In this document: in pieces, positions 1 to 12,900 of the stretch
How positions within the stretch are numbered: the stretch's first letter is position 1
How the letters are laid out: each line of letters begins with the position of its first letter
From: Ophiothrix spiculata
Lineage: Eukaryota; Echinodermata; Ophiuroidea; Amphilepidida; Ophiotrichidae
DNA length: 22,477 nucleotides
Assembly: GCA_000969725.1 (NCBI GenBank)
Contig: JXSR01S073198.1
Strand: one strand, 5' to 3'
Notes under the pieces: generated by a model
What the model saw: the letters and a program-made list of their open reading frames with translations, nothing else
What the model was told of the DNA's origin: nothing
Database searches by the model: none
Translations under genes and position numbers: made by a program

Positions 1-235
1 CATTTTTTATGCCCAAATTTGTACTATTTTGGCAAAATTATCTTAAGTTTTAAGAAGAAATGTCAAAAAATTTGCCATTTTGGGAAATTTTTAGAAAATT
101 TTGAAAAATGAACCCATTAAAATACCACATTTTGCGGAAAAAAAGGGACCGATTGAAATACCAGAGAGCCTGATTTTTCTACCCGAATTTGCGTCATGTC
201 CCCATAACCCCTTTTGTACCCCCCCCCCCGGATTG
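1..235. repeat. Unclassified AT-rich dispersed repeat with poly-C tract
   Basis: The left edge contains tracts of imperfect internal similarity (two ATTNAAATACCA segments at 117-126 and 153-163) followed by a run of 11 C at 219-229. It has no open reading frame of note. It looks like intergenic or intronic repeat DNA; I cannot assign a class. Confidence 0.35.
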
Positions 236-650
236 TTTGATAGCAAGACCTATATGTCTGCCTGATTCATGTGTCAGTCAGTCTCTTATTGGGAATGTCG
301 GTTCGTGCATGCAAAACATATAGTATGCACTCTTTTGGTTTCACTTTTTCAATCTTCTTTTACTCAAAACCCATAAGGCATGTTTAGATGAAACTTTGTC
401 ATTGGAAAAGGAATGAATTTTCTACAAATCTATACTTTTAATTAAAAACATTGTATGAATTTGAAAAATTAATATGTTTCTTCACATTTTGTGCTCCATA
501 TTGTATTGTAATTGACCGGGTAATTTAAAGTCTCAATAAGAGTCATTTTTGTAAGTTAATTATAAGTACTCCTTGATTCTTGTATGGATTTTGTTGTTGA
601 TTAATCCTGTGTCAAAACTAATTTGCTCTATTGATATTTTTGTATCATAG

Positions 651-679
651 GCAAAGTAAAAGTGTCATCATCTAATAAG
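651..679 (+). CDS. Possible 29-nt microexon upstream of exon 1
   Basis: A pyrimidine-rich stretch ending ATCATAG precedes 651 and a GTAGAA donor follows 679. Of the three frames only one is open; it starts two bases into a codon and reads KVKVSSSNK, ending in phase 0. The next exon at 801 also starts in phase 0, so the reading frame would run straight into RRLRQRLTD. A short basic/Ser peptide fits the disordered character of what follows. No similarity supports it and the donor is ordinary, so it is only a candidate; a 29-nt match could arise by chance. Confidence 0.3.
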
Positions 680-800
680 GTAGAAGAATCAACATTCTGT
701 TGTAAATTGAACATATTGTTTGTTTGGGTGTAAATTTAAAGTTATATATTCTAGTCGGGTAATCACCTTCATCTGTCATCATTATTCTATTCCTCTGCAG

Positions 801-908
801 AGACGTTTGCGACAGAGACTAACAGATGCTTTGATTGATGAATTGTCATCCAGTGATGGTGAGGATGGCAATGAAGAGATTAAAGAGGGACAGCAGTCAC
901 CAACAAAG
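801..908 (+). CDS. NWD-like gene exon 1 (first supported): basic then acidic N-terminal segment
   Basis: A CCTCTGCAG acceptor ends at 800. The exon is 36 codons in phase 0 to 0, beginning RRLRQRLTDALIDELSSSDG and turning strongly acidic (DGEDGNEEIKEG). There is no Met, so translation must begin upstream. The donor at 909 is a weak GTCCGT. A better-looking donor at 859 (GTGAGG) would leave phase 1 and not join exon 2 in frame, so I prefer 908. The segment looks intrinsically disordered with no recognised domain. Its membership rests on phase fit and on composition like that of the following exon. Confidence 0.6.
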
Positions 909-3900
909 GTCCGTACAAGGCTCTACTCCCTAAAGCAGTTTATTTTAATTTGTAGATCCAAAACCCGGTATGCTTATATTTACAGCTTGTAGGCTTATTA
1001 CCCTAAAGTATAAACTTGTACAAAACCATACAAAGCTTAAATCCAAATACACTGTGATCAATCATTAAATTCCTACAATTATTAGTGAATTATAACTTTG
1101 GGATCTTTGTAGAAACTTACAATTGATATTTGAATATGTACCGGTACAAAGCTTTGTATGCTTTGGTGAAAATACCCTAGAACCATTAAATGTATGCTTC
1201 TTCAGGCAATAGTAGATTACCTTATTAAAAAGCCAGCCTTGTTTTTTTATGCAGAGACAACATCGAGTGGACATCTTCAGCAAATACAATGACATTGGTG
1301 GACGACTTAGTAAAGAAGGTGAAACTAAAGATAGTCTTCAACTGGATGGTAATGGACACATATCACCTAATGAGGCACAGGGGAATTCATCATATCAAGA
1401 AGAAACTCCTACGAGTGCAAGATCACAAATTCCGAGATTGCAGAGCCCGAAAAAGAAAACACAAGATAGTATCTCTGAAGAGTCTTCAAATGATACAAAT
1501 AATATTGGTGATGGCAAGGATAGCAATGAAAATAACTCTTTTATTAAGAGACTGCAAATATCCGTTGAATCTAATGAAATGTCTTCTTCTAGTAGTGCTA
1601 AGTCATCTAATTCTTCTATATCATTGCCAAAGATTGATGTGAAACGTTCTGCGAGTCCAAGAAAAGGAAGTGTTACATCACCTGTCATACCAGACATTAA
1701 GCTTCCTTCTATTGTTGATGGAAGATCGCTTGTCAGTCCAGAGTTACCCAATAAGACCAAGGTCATCGATGAAGATCCTAACAGTGAGAATGCTGAAAGG
1801 GAATCAGATGGTGTGGAGGACACCGAGCCATCACAAAACAGTGCTAGTGGAAGTATTACTGACACTGACATTGATTCATTGAAAGACTTGGCTTCATTAG
1901 CACAAAGTAGTTATAATGATACGGGTGTGGAAGAAAAAGCCATAGAACCATGTTTTGAAAGTCATGAAGATAACCATGAACAATCTGACAGTAAAAGCTT
2001 TGGAAGTGATGATGGAGTATCTCCAGTGCCTACTCCACAGCCAATAGGATATCTAGATGATGTGGCAGAAGTGGATGTGAACCTTTCAGATTTCCAAGAG
2101 CAGATATATCAAGGCTGTTTGGATATGAAATGGCCGATCCCTACCAGAATTGTCAGGGTTTATGTCTCATCAACATTCCTGGGTAAGTATAACATGTGTT
2201 CTTCCCGCAGTCTCAGCTTTCTTTCCTCTTCCTATCAAATTCAAATGGGATTGAACAGGACATGCCTAAAAAGGACTTACAGTAACTTAAGGAGGAATCT
2301 TAATGAGAGCTTATGTAGTCAATTTGAACAGGTGAAATTTAAGTGTTTAATGAGTTACCATAGGTTCTGTGTGCCTAATCAACCCTATAGACAGTATGCA
2401 AATTCTTCATTGTATGATGACCTAAGAACATATTAGTATGTCCAATTTTGTCATGAATAAACCAATTTTCTTCAATCTCAAAAGTGAAATTAAGGTGGTT
2501 TCAGAATTTTGTGTCATTTGACATTGTATTTCTTGAGCAAGTAAAAACCTTGGGAATAGCAAGTTGCAAAAGACCTGATTTTTGTGCAGTTATTGGGTTA
2601 AGACAGGCTCACACTACAGCGATGTAAAGCTATGGATTTCAGATTGAATTAACCGCCAGTAATTGTGTGTTACCATCACTTGACGCGGACTAATTCGCTA
2701 GCCACTTCAGGCTGCCATAGTTGATATTACAAAATTACATCCATGACTTATATTAAATTTTGTCATCCCTATTGTGAATTTGTCATAATGTGATCTAGGC
2801 TTTGGGACTTCCAAGGGTTATCAACTTAATACATATTTTAAAAATTTTGTGTATACTACAGTAGCAAATTATCAGTTAATAGTTTATCAACTTATTATGA
2901 TTGCAACAGTATTTGTTTGAGTACAATTTAGATTTGTGTCACTTTAAAAAATAATTATGTCATTACAATAACACTTGCAAGACACAGACACTGAATCAAA
3001 TATTATTCAATTTCTTGTTACAGATTTTGATGCAGAAAGAACAGCTTTGGTGAGCAAATGTTACCCAGCACTGAGATCACTTTGTCGTCAGAGAGGCTAC
3101 GAGTTCCAGGTGTGTGACATGCGATGGGGAATGTATGACACCATTATGGACGACCATTCTTTCTCCAGTCTTTGTCTACAGCAGCTCAAATCTTGCCAGT
3201 CTGTTTCTGCTAGTGTCAATTTTGTGGTAAGTTTGTCTATACAAATTACAATAACTTAACTGAAATATTGCCAGTTGGTTTATTGCCTTTTCTGTTGGAT
3301 GGACTGATGCTGTTTTGCAGCTTTGTTTCTGCGTGACGTATATTTTTTGTAAAAACTTGCCACTTCCGGTTGTCGTAGCGGCAAAGCTACATGTCGCTGA
3401 GATAATCGATATTGGCAAAATTTGTCGCACGACAAGAATTGTTGAGTTGAAATGAATTCAACTTTCAGAGCGACATGAAGCGGCAAATCTGAAAAGCGGC
3501 AAAACTGCAAAGCTACAAAAGTGTGAAAGGAAGAAAGTGACAGAGCTGCAAAGCTACAAAGCTGCAAAGCGACAATAAGTATGAAAGCAGCATCAAGCTA
3601 CAAAATCAAATCCTTAGTTTTGATTGATTGTTTATCGTGGCTGTTCTATGTTACTTCCTAGCTTAAAACATTTCTGTAAGTCCAATGGCATAGTCAACAA
3701 AATCTCTTTCTGCAACTTTTTTCCCCAACTCCTTTTTGTTGGGTTTGGGACATTCTCATCTATTTTTTTTGCATGTTTTTTTAATTTTTGTTTTTGATCA
3801 TCAGTCATTTCTGGGACACAAGTATGGCCAACTGAGTATTCCATCTAAAATATCACCAGCTGTGTTTGAAGCAGTTTTGGCTTTTCTTCAGAAGGAGAGA

Positions 3901-6900
3901 GATAAGATAGTGGAAAGAAGGAAGAAGTGGCAGAATGTCTTCATCAGGTTAGTGTAGTGATTTTGTGGTTTACTTTGTCTTTAATATTTTGCAAATACAG
4001 TAGAAACTCATAACAAAATCTGGTATAGGAAAAACCTTGGTTTGATTCCCACTTTGGTCTCACATTTTCTTTTTCATTGTCAGATTTTATGCATTGTTAC
4101 ATATGTCATTCAAAGAAAATTAATAAAAGATATAATTGGTCAAAGTTTATTGTACATTCTTGCAAATAAGTACAATTTGTGCCCAACTTTGGATGGACGG
4201 CCTGGCTGGTCAATGGTCTTGTCTGTCACATGTAGCAACTGAGCAGTTCAGTTCACTCAAAACCCAAGATCCATTGTTGATTGAACGAGACTAATAAAGC
4301 TAAATATCTAACCAGTCACTGGCAAAATAATGCCAAATTGCTATCCAGCCATCTACTGAGGCTATCAATAGCCTTTCACCTATACAAAATAAATGACTAT
4401 ATACTCGGCGTCAATTACCTTTTGCCGTTTTGTACATTTAGTAATATTTAAGAATAATTTAGATTAAAATTGTAATATATTGTGCTTATGTACTATTTTG
4501 CAACTCTTGCAGTGAATCAGCAGAGGCACCAAGGAGACAATCTGTTCTTAACCAACCTAACCGGTGAGTACCTAAGTATCGCACTGAAATGGATAAGGTA
4601 TATCACATGACAGCATGGTTATATCACATAGTATCAAAGATATCAGGTTTTTAGTAATTTCTTCATGCATACATACTGCTCACACTTCAAAAGGTAGGCC
4701 AAAAATCATGTCAACATTGGTTAGAGTTCTTAAATGAATAACTCATTTTGCAATGATTCACCATTTATTCATAAGCTTTAGAACTTGTTACTTCTCAGTG
4801 CATATCACCAGGCATCACCAAATATTGGAGTTATATAATATGCAAAAATCTCCTGCTTTTCAGTATTCTTACTTTATAGATTTAAAGTTTTGAGTCCGGT
4901 TTGTAGAGCATTTTTAAAATTAGATGTCATGCATAGACTGAGTGTGTCAAACTTTGATATTAACTTTGTAATATTGACTTGTTTATTTTTCTTTTCACAT
5001 AACTCCACTTAGTTTCAGCTCACTAGTTGGCAGAGTAACTCAGAATGCAGCCATGGCAAACTTGAGGAAACCTGCCGATGGCAAAAAGAAAGCTGGGTAA
5101 GCTAATAGATTAATTAAGGAACATTTAAAATATCAATTGACAGAGAAGTTACAATATATGAGATCAAAAGAGAATTATTCCAGTCATAGCCAATTTCTGT
5201 AGCTTTTAATAGCCTTTTCCTAGCACTAAACTGGTACCTACACATATAGAAGTATCAGTGTTGCTATATTAGGTAATGCACCGGTTAGTACAATGTAGCA
5301 CCAAATCGACTGCTCTATAGGAGTATTGAGCATGGGTGCTTTGAAGTAGTTTCTTTTTAAAGTACCAACACTGCTTCCATGTATGCAGTAGTGCAGTAGC
5401 AATGTAAGTGTGTGGCTGTGTTGGTACGGTCTCTGGTTGGTATTAACAATTTTGCTTTGAAAGTAGGCTATCAGGGTCTTGTCACTTTATCATGTGTACA
5501 TGTGGCTGCCAAATTAGCTCAAATGGTGAGGTGATCCCGTGCAGTGTGGAAGGTCCCGAGTTCAAGCCTCGCTAGTGCCAAAAGTTGAGTGTGCTTGAAC
5601 TTCCATTGGACAAGGAACTAACTGCTAAGCCTGTACGAAACTCAGGTAGCTGATCCGGGAAGTGATGGTGTGTATGTTGGCTGATCAAAGTTCAGCACCT
5701 CTAGAGGTTGCCGCAGAACCTACAATGATGCTCCGTGAGAAAGGAGCTTACTTGGGCCACAGTGATTAGCTAAGTTATAATATTTTGGTTGTGGAAATGG
5801 CAATTGATTTATCAGTGCACTGTGCTTGTCACCAGTGTTCCTGACTGCACCAAGATAAGTGCACATTTTAAGTAATTAATATCATGACCATTTTGCAAAA
5901 CCTTTGACAGCTGTGAATTCTTGTATTTGACTTATTTGTCTATTTGATAATTTAAAATGACAGAAAGTATAAAACACACAAATTTCAGTCAAGTAGTTTC
6001 TCAACCTCAAAAACTGCTATTGAGTAAACAATTTGAACCTCAGTGTTACATGGTGAAAGGTCCTATTTAAGAAACTCGACATTTTTACTTTGACCAAAGT
6101 ATTCTTTGCTTTGACTATTGGCTTAAATGTTTTCATCAAAAGTAGTTCCTTTTTCCTTATATTAAAATCTTTAATCCCAATAGCTTCACACGTTACAAAA
6201 TCTTTTAAAATTCCCTTAACCATGTTATATTTCTCATCATCCAATTTCATGCATGCATTCCATCAACAGCAAGATGTTTCTAACTCGTGTTAATAAAATG
6301 GTGAACTCCATTAAACTCATGGACCTTGGTAGAAAACGGTAATTTGCACGATCACGCCTGCCACTACTAATCAACATGTGCTTCACACTTTTCATGTTGT
6401 TTTATAATTACACTGTTCAAATTTGCACTACAGCACTCTAAAGAGTGGATTTAATGGCAAACAATGTACTGTGTTATACTTGTTTTTAATATCTAAGAGA
6501 GGTTTGAAAAGTTGTTGTCGTCTTGTTTCACGATGTGATGTGGGGCTTGGTATGTTGGGGCTTGTATTTTGAGATGTTAAAATACGAGGGCTGTCCTGGC
6601 AAAATGAGCGGAAAGTCACAAATTCCAAAATTGAGTTTATGGCATGTTTTAATTCTCTATATTCTTGGCTTTCGAATGATATATGTGTACCGTCACAACA
6701 AAAGGATGCAGTTGTCAGGTCCTGCATGTTGCTCATTGTAGCATATCTGATGTACTAGTATACTAGCATGTATCTGATGTATACTTCAGTATACATCAGG
6801 TATGCTACAATGAGCAATATGTAGGAGCCGACATCTGCATCCCTTTGCCACGGCAGGACACATCTGATATGTCACAGTTTCTTTCTCCATACCTCGAAAC

Positions 6901-9900
6901 TCGAGGTATAGTTAAACACTTATGCACAGATGTGTTTTATGTCAAAAAACAAAATTCAACCTTTTCACCATATTTTTACTTTAGAGGTCATTTAAGCAAA
7001 ATCTTCATTCGCGACTTTCCGCTCATTTTGCCAGAGCAACCCACATATTATCCAGTTATTGAATATTTAAGCATTCTTGTGTGATGACTTAACAACAAAA
7101 GCACCTGGTTGCACTGGTTAGGTTTCAATTAATAATACCCATTCCACCAAACTTACATACCTCCTACCCACTGCTTAATATTCTACATGCTAACATTCTT
7201 CCACTCATTTGCTTGTCATGTTTTGGCTGTATGTATTTCTTTGCTCATTGCTTACACTATTGCCAAGCTGTTCTGCTTGTGAAAGAAATAATTTCTGTAA
7301 TGTATTTGCCTTTGGCGGGACAGTAAAAGTCATTTAATATATAGCAGAGACTAATATTTAATTGTTTATGCATGATTTTCTTTCATGTTGTTTTAAATGC
7401 AATGAAATGTTTTGTAAAACAGTTCTGTACAAATTTGAAAGAATGGTACAAGTTGTGGTTACATGTAAAAGAGAAATCTTGTCATTCTTGAGAAAATTTG
7501 TAACTTTTGTGGACTCTTTCATCTGACTGATGATTTTGCGGATGGTGTATATATTTTGTTTCATTCATTATTTTAGTCTATCTGCGCATTAGTATTATTT
7601 ATTGGTTTATGATTCAAAATGAATTTAATTTAATACAGTAGAAGAAAAACTTTTTTAGAGTTTTTCTACTACTACTACTAAATTCATATTAAATTAGATT
7701 AAAATTATTATCACCACAAGCAAATACAAATTAACTTTGCTACTGTCTTCTCCAGGGCAAAATTATGCACTATAGCTTGAATGCAGGTGTGCCCCCAAGT
7801 TCAGGGGCATAGCCAGACATTTTTGGGTGGGGATGGGGAAGAAGGACACTTAGGGACAAGAACACTTCGGAACAAGAATATTTTTCAGGGACCAGTATAG
7901 AGGAAACAGGGCTAGATGGAAGGGAAGGGTTGTAGACTAACTGTATACTAACCATTGAACCTACACTTTTCTTGATTTCATGGGGGCAAATGGTGGGCTT
8001 AGGAGGTAATGTTTTTTGAGCATGGAGCATGTGGCCCCTATCCCTCTGGTTATGTCACTGCTTCAGGTTGCATTGTGCATACTACATAGATATTCAAATA
8101 GGTCGAATCAAAGTCATGAGCATTGATGCAAACCATTGCGACCTTGAAAATGTGTGTTCACATTGGAGACTACCGTGTCAATGCTGTGGCTATGCAGTCA
8201 ATGAAAATCAATCCTCAAACATTATAGTCCATCAAGTTTAAAGTATAAACCAAACAATGTGGAAAATTATGCAGCATCAGTGTGCAAATGTTGCAAAATT
8301 CACATCCATGCTGCAATTTTTGCTTGTAATAGCCGAAAGCGAACCTACATCATATGCATCACAGTGGTCTAAAAATAACTCTTGTTGAACGTCATGCGCG
8401 GTGAAAACAATCAATCAGCCAGGAATTCATTCATTTTCTTTCTTTTTTAGCGAGAAGGAAATCTGTGAAATGATGAGGTGTTTGTCACCTTGTTGTGGTT
8501 TGGATTCCATACATCTCACATGATTTTTTTACATCGAAATATTTTGAAACTTTGCTAGAATCAATCGAAATTTCAGAGGGCCTTCATTTTCTCTATTGGT
8601 CCCGGGTGTAAACAAGTCGCCTGGATGTCCGCGGTTGCCTATAGGTGATAATGCATGGAGCGCAACTGAAAAGGGGTTGTATGAAGTAACTTAGGTTTGT
8701 ATTTCTAGGTTAATGTAGTATAGTCATATGTGCATGTGATAAGTTATGTCTCATTTATTGCCTTTTTTCATTCCATACATGGTGATGGTTTACATTGTAG
8801 GAAGGAATCTCAGGCTAACATCGCTGCAGCTGAAGAAGAGTAAGTCATTTTACATCGCAAAGAGAAGATATCGTGGGCTTACCATCATGTATTGCTTCCT
8901 ACGGATATATTTGTATATTATGTGAGTAGTTAGTGATGGAACATGCCCAAAATACAAGATTGCAACAATTAACTTTGATTTAAGGTCATTTCATCGCTAA
9001 CTATACTTGATTTAAGGTTATTTCATCACATACTACTCACATAATTTCGTATATATACAATCCCATAGGAAGCAATGCATGGTAGGAAGAACACAATATC
9101 TTCTCAGGCTTAAAGGGGCATTGGACAAGTTCAGCATCATCCCCAAACTTTTTCCCAAGCATTTTAAGATTTTTGCATCATTTGAAGTATTACCGGTAAC
9201 AATAACAACATGCAAAGTTTCATTGCCAAATTCAAACCCTATATATCAACATATTTAGATACTCTTTTATTTTAAATTATTGTTGTCGACAACGATAAAT
9301 ACTACCCTCTATTGTTGATTTTTTAAAATTGGCTTTTCAGGAGATCTAATGTAAATTCCAAATTTATTTTTATTTATCTGCAATCTACGATGTGAAAATA
9401 ATGTTTTACAAAACAAATTTTGGCTCTTAAATTTCTTAATATATAACATCAATAAACAGACGTTTAGAGAATAGCCCATACCCAAGATCAACACACAAAA
9501 TAAAATTCAAATTTTGACTTTTCTGAAGGTTTTGATCAAAATTTTCAAGATATAGAGTAATTGACTGTTGTTTTTTAACATATGAAGCGTAAATCATCCA
9601 CAAATAAAATTTAAACAATTTGTCTATGCCCCTTTAACATAGCATTAAAAATTATTTCACCATTTTTGTTGCTTGTCAGTTTTCGAAAGCGTAATATGAA
9701 AAAAATTGGATGTACCTTTTGAGCTTCAAAAAATCTGTTGTCGATAAAACCAAAAAATGTGCACCGCCAATATCTAAAGTCTGGTTATGGCACTGATTTG
9801 ATGTATACTTATTTGAGCTCACTATGTATGTCATTTACATCCCTCAAAAGATGTTTGAATTCTATATGATGTATTTGATCATGGTAATAAGATGATTGAA

Positions 9901-12900
9901 GCTTTAGTACCACTCTAAGCAGCATGGCTGCTGTGGGGATTAAGCAAATTTGGCAGTATTGAGAGGTAAATCAAATGTGCTACGACCCCATTACGAAAAT
10001 GAACCCCCAAACCTTTGAGCACCCCGTATACCATTTGTCAGTTAGAACCACCCCCGGGCTACGACAACTGCTACCAATCTAATCTCCATAGTCATAATTT
10101 CCTGTCATAAAGAATGTGATCAAATATTGTAAACACATATATCTATTTATTTGTAGAGAGGCAAACTCTGAGACAGAGAGCGAAAAGGCAATGGATGAAA
10201 AAGATGTTGAGAAGGAATTTGAGACTAACATGGAGACGTTGAAGACTTGGTTCCAACTGGATGAGAACGTCACTCCTCCTGTGTATCAACTGCAAAATAT
10301 CAGGTAGGTCAGATCTGGATGTTGTAAACTTGTTAATTTTATCAAATCCAATTATATATAAATGTTGACAAAATGATACTCATATTTAGTAAGGTCATAT
10401 TATTTGACCATGTATGAGGTACCCGAAATTTCAGTTTTTAAGAAAACCATGTCTTATGTGCATCCATGAATCAATATTTAGCATGTTTTTATATTGTTAT
10501 GATATGCTCTCAGTAATATTTGGTATCATGGTTGATCCTTTGTGTGTTAAATAAATAAACAAAAATAAATGTTGGTGCTTATATAGCACTTTTCCAGAAT
10601 TGATCAAAGCGCTTTACATTTATTCCGTTACCAATAGAATATAACCAACTTACGGGGCTGCCTTACAATCACGGCGCCTATTGAGTATACTCATAGTAAC
10701 TACCCATGATAATGCTTGGGTCGACGAAGCAATTAGGATTAAATGTCTTGCCCAAGGACATAACCCGTTGGCCGTAGCGGCGCTCGAACTCACGACCTAC
10801 TGATTTGGAGTCCTGCTCTGTTTCACTAGACCACACGAGCTCCATAGTTTCATACTCTACCCATTTGATCTACTTTTCAAAATTGGATTCAATATTTCTC
10901 TGCATGACCATGAGTAACCAACTTTTTGTGACATATTCAGCTTACCAAAGAGTCTTATATTTTAGAATACAAACATTGTTTGCAAGGAATTAAATATACT
11001 ATGGTCAGTACAACATTTTGTTTTACTCAAGACTTTCATTTTACCCATTTACAGGACTTTCCCAGTACCGAGTTTAGTGTCATGAATTTTAGAATAGAAA
11101 GAATATTCTCATGCATTGAAATGTACAGTGGTTTGCACAAAATATTAAACTACTCAAGGCCCGTGTTTTACCTCATTTACAGTTCCCAGTACCGAGATAT
11201 CACAAGTGGTGATAGAGCCAAGAAGCAGCGAGCACGGAACCAGTGGTTAATCACACAGAAGAGACTGAAGAAGATCTTCACAAAGTATATGAGGAAGACA
11301 GAGTTAGCTGAGACTGATCCGTTTGTTATGGGCTGCTCACAGTCAGGTAGGACTTAGCAGATGCAAAGAATTACAAAATCAATGGGCATTCAAAAACATG
11401 CTATGGTTCTTTCAATTTTTGAGCTTGACTATCATGGGCACAAATAATCCAAGACAGCAGATCATGAGAAATACACCCATCTCACTTTGTCCCTCTAAAT
11501 GTAGATCTAATCTAATTACTTGGTGCTCTTAAGATTAAGCCAATGTAGGGCATTGGTGTAGATGTTGATACCACCCTAGTGAATCTTGCAGGACACAGTT
11601 ATCTTGTGCTCTTAAGAATGCCATACCTTTATTTACCTGTTGGGGGTCTGCTTGATTAGTCCATCTCTTTCAGAGCAAATGCTCAAACTTCAAACTTGCA
11701 GTTGTGATATTGCTTTGCATGAATCACAACCTTTTTGACAGAGTATGTTATCTTCTCAGTATTGAATTATGCCGGTACCCTATTATGGTACCGTAACTGT
11801 AACACCTTATCCATAAATTCAAATCCCTAACTCCAAGTGCCCTATGAGTTGTGAGCTTTAACAATGGCATTAATCATTATTCATACACTCTGTGGTGGTC
11901 ATCTATTCATACACTCTGTGTTGGTCATCTATTCATACACTCTGTGGTGGTCATCTATTCATACACTCTGTGGTGGTCATCTAGCCAAACAGAGCGCAAG
12001 AATACAAAGTATGTTGAGTGGATTGAAAATTCACAATGTACTTCGCGTGTTGCGTTCCGGTTTGCGTGTTAGGTGTTCAGTGCATATGGATGTTGCATTG
12101 TTTGTGTCGGGTGATGATTTATTTAGTTTAGCTTAGTTTTGAATTTTGATGGCCATATAAAGGTATATTTTTTCACAACAGATGCAATGTTGGGTATGAA
12201 TTAAGTTAATAAATTTGAAAATAAACACAATTTTGCAAATGAAAAAGAATAAGTGTACTTGGGAGAAATTTTGATTGCTATCCAATTCGCTCGGCTCTGC
12301 TGGCCTCATGGATTGGACGCATCAAAATTGATTGCACGTACATTAATTTTGTCTTATTTCACTTGTGACATGAAATGTGCATTTATTAATCTATAATTAA
12401 AATCATTATTCTGAATTCTTTATTATGGTCAGGCTTACAACATATGCAAAATAGATAGAGATCACTAATTAATTAATTTTTATCATACTCCTATAATTAC
12501 AGTTACAGCAAAAGAAGTTGAGGGTGGCATTCTGAATGTTGCTGGAGACCTGCATGACAAGGCATTGTTCTTTAGACGGTACATTTCTGATCTGAAATCC
12601 AGCCTGCAGGATTATGCGGCTAAACATTACATAGACCTGTATGATCTGAAACCAGAGATTAATACAGCTCTTGTACAAAAAGTCGAGGATATGAAGGAAA
12701 ACAAAGTCCCTAGCAAGGTGGGTAATAAACTGTTATTAAATTGGCTAGGGTCTTCAAAACACTTTGTGCTGGGTTGATCAAAGTAGGTTTTAAAATTTTG
12801 ACTATCTCTATATCTTAAATTTGGTGATCCACCATGATTTGGGCATATTGGGTGTATTATATCCACATTTTCCAAAATAAACCTAATGTTGCAAATTGGG

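Larger units (their letters stand above)
5097..8800. other. Intron 6, the longest intron (3.7 kb), rich in transposon remnants
   Basis: Contains a tRNA-derived SINE (5508-5780), a mariner-type fold-back element (6585-7045), a possible inverted-repeat element (7802-8060) and a small hairpin at about 7636-7672. Stretches 5100-5500, 5790-6580, 7050-7630 and 8070-8790 show no coding potential or repeat I can name. A small exon hidden here cannot be excluded. Confidence 0.6.

Noticed and set aside
859..870. Alternative donor GTGAGG inside exon 1
   Set aside because: Would leave phase 1, which does not join exon 2 at 1255 in frame.
1395..1871. 158-codon antisense open frame opposite exon 2
   Set aside because: It is the shadow of the Ser-rich coding exon on the other strand; composition mirrors it and no domain or promoter supports it.
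6845..7084. 79-codon open frame
   Set aside because: Lies within the right arm of the mariner-like MITE and has no transposase motif.
10782..10845. Functional tRNA gene on the minus strand
   Set aside because: A and B boxes are present but the acceptor stem does not pair and a SINE body follows.
10980..11182. Open frame extending upstream of exon 9
   Set aside because: In frame but without family similarity, and the CATTTACAG acceptor at 11182 fits the phase of exon 8.
11879..11982. Repeat array considered as CRISPR
   Set aside because: Units are directly abutting with no spacers, and the genome is eukaryotic; it is a minisatellite.
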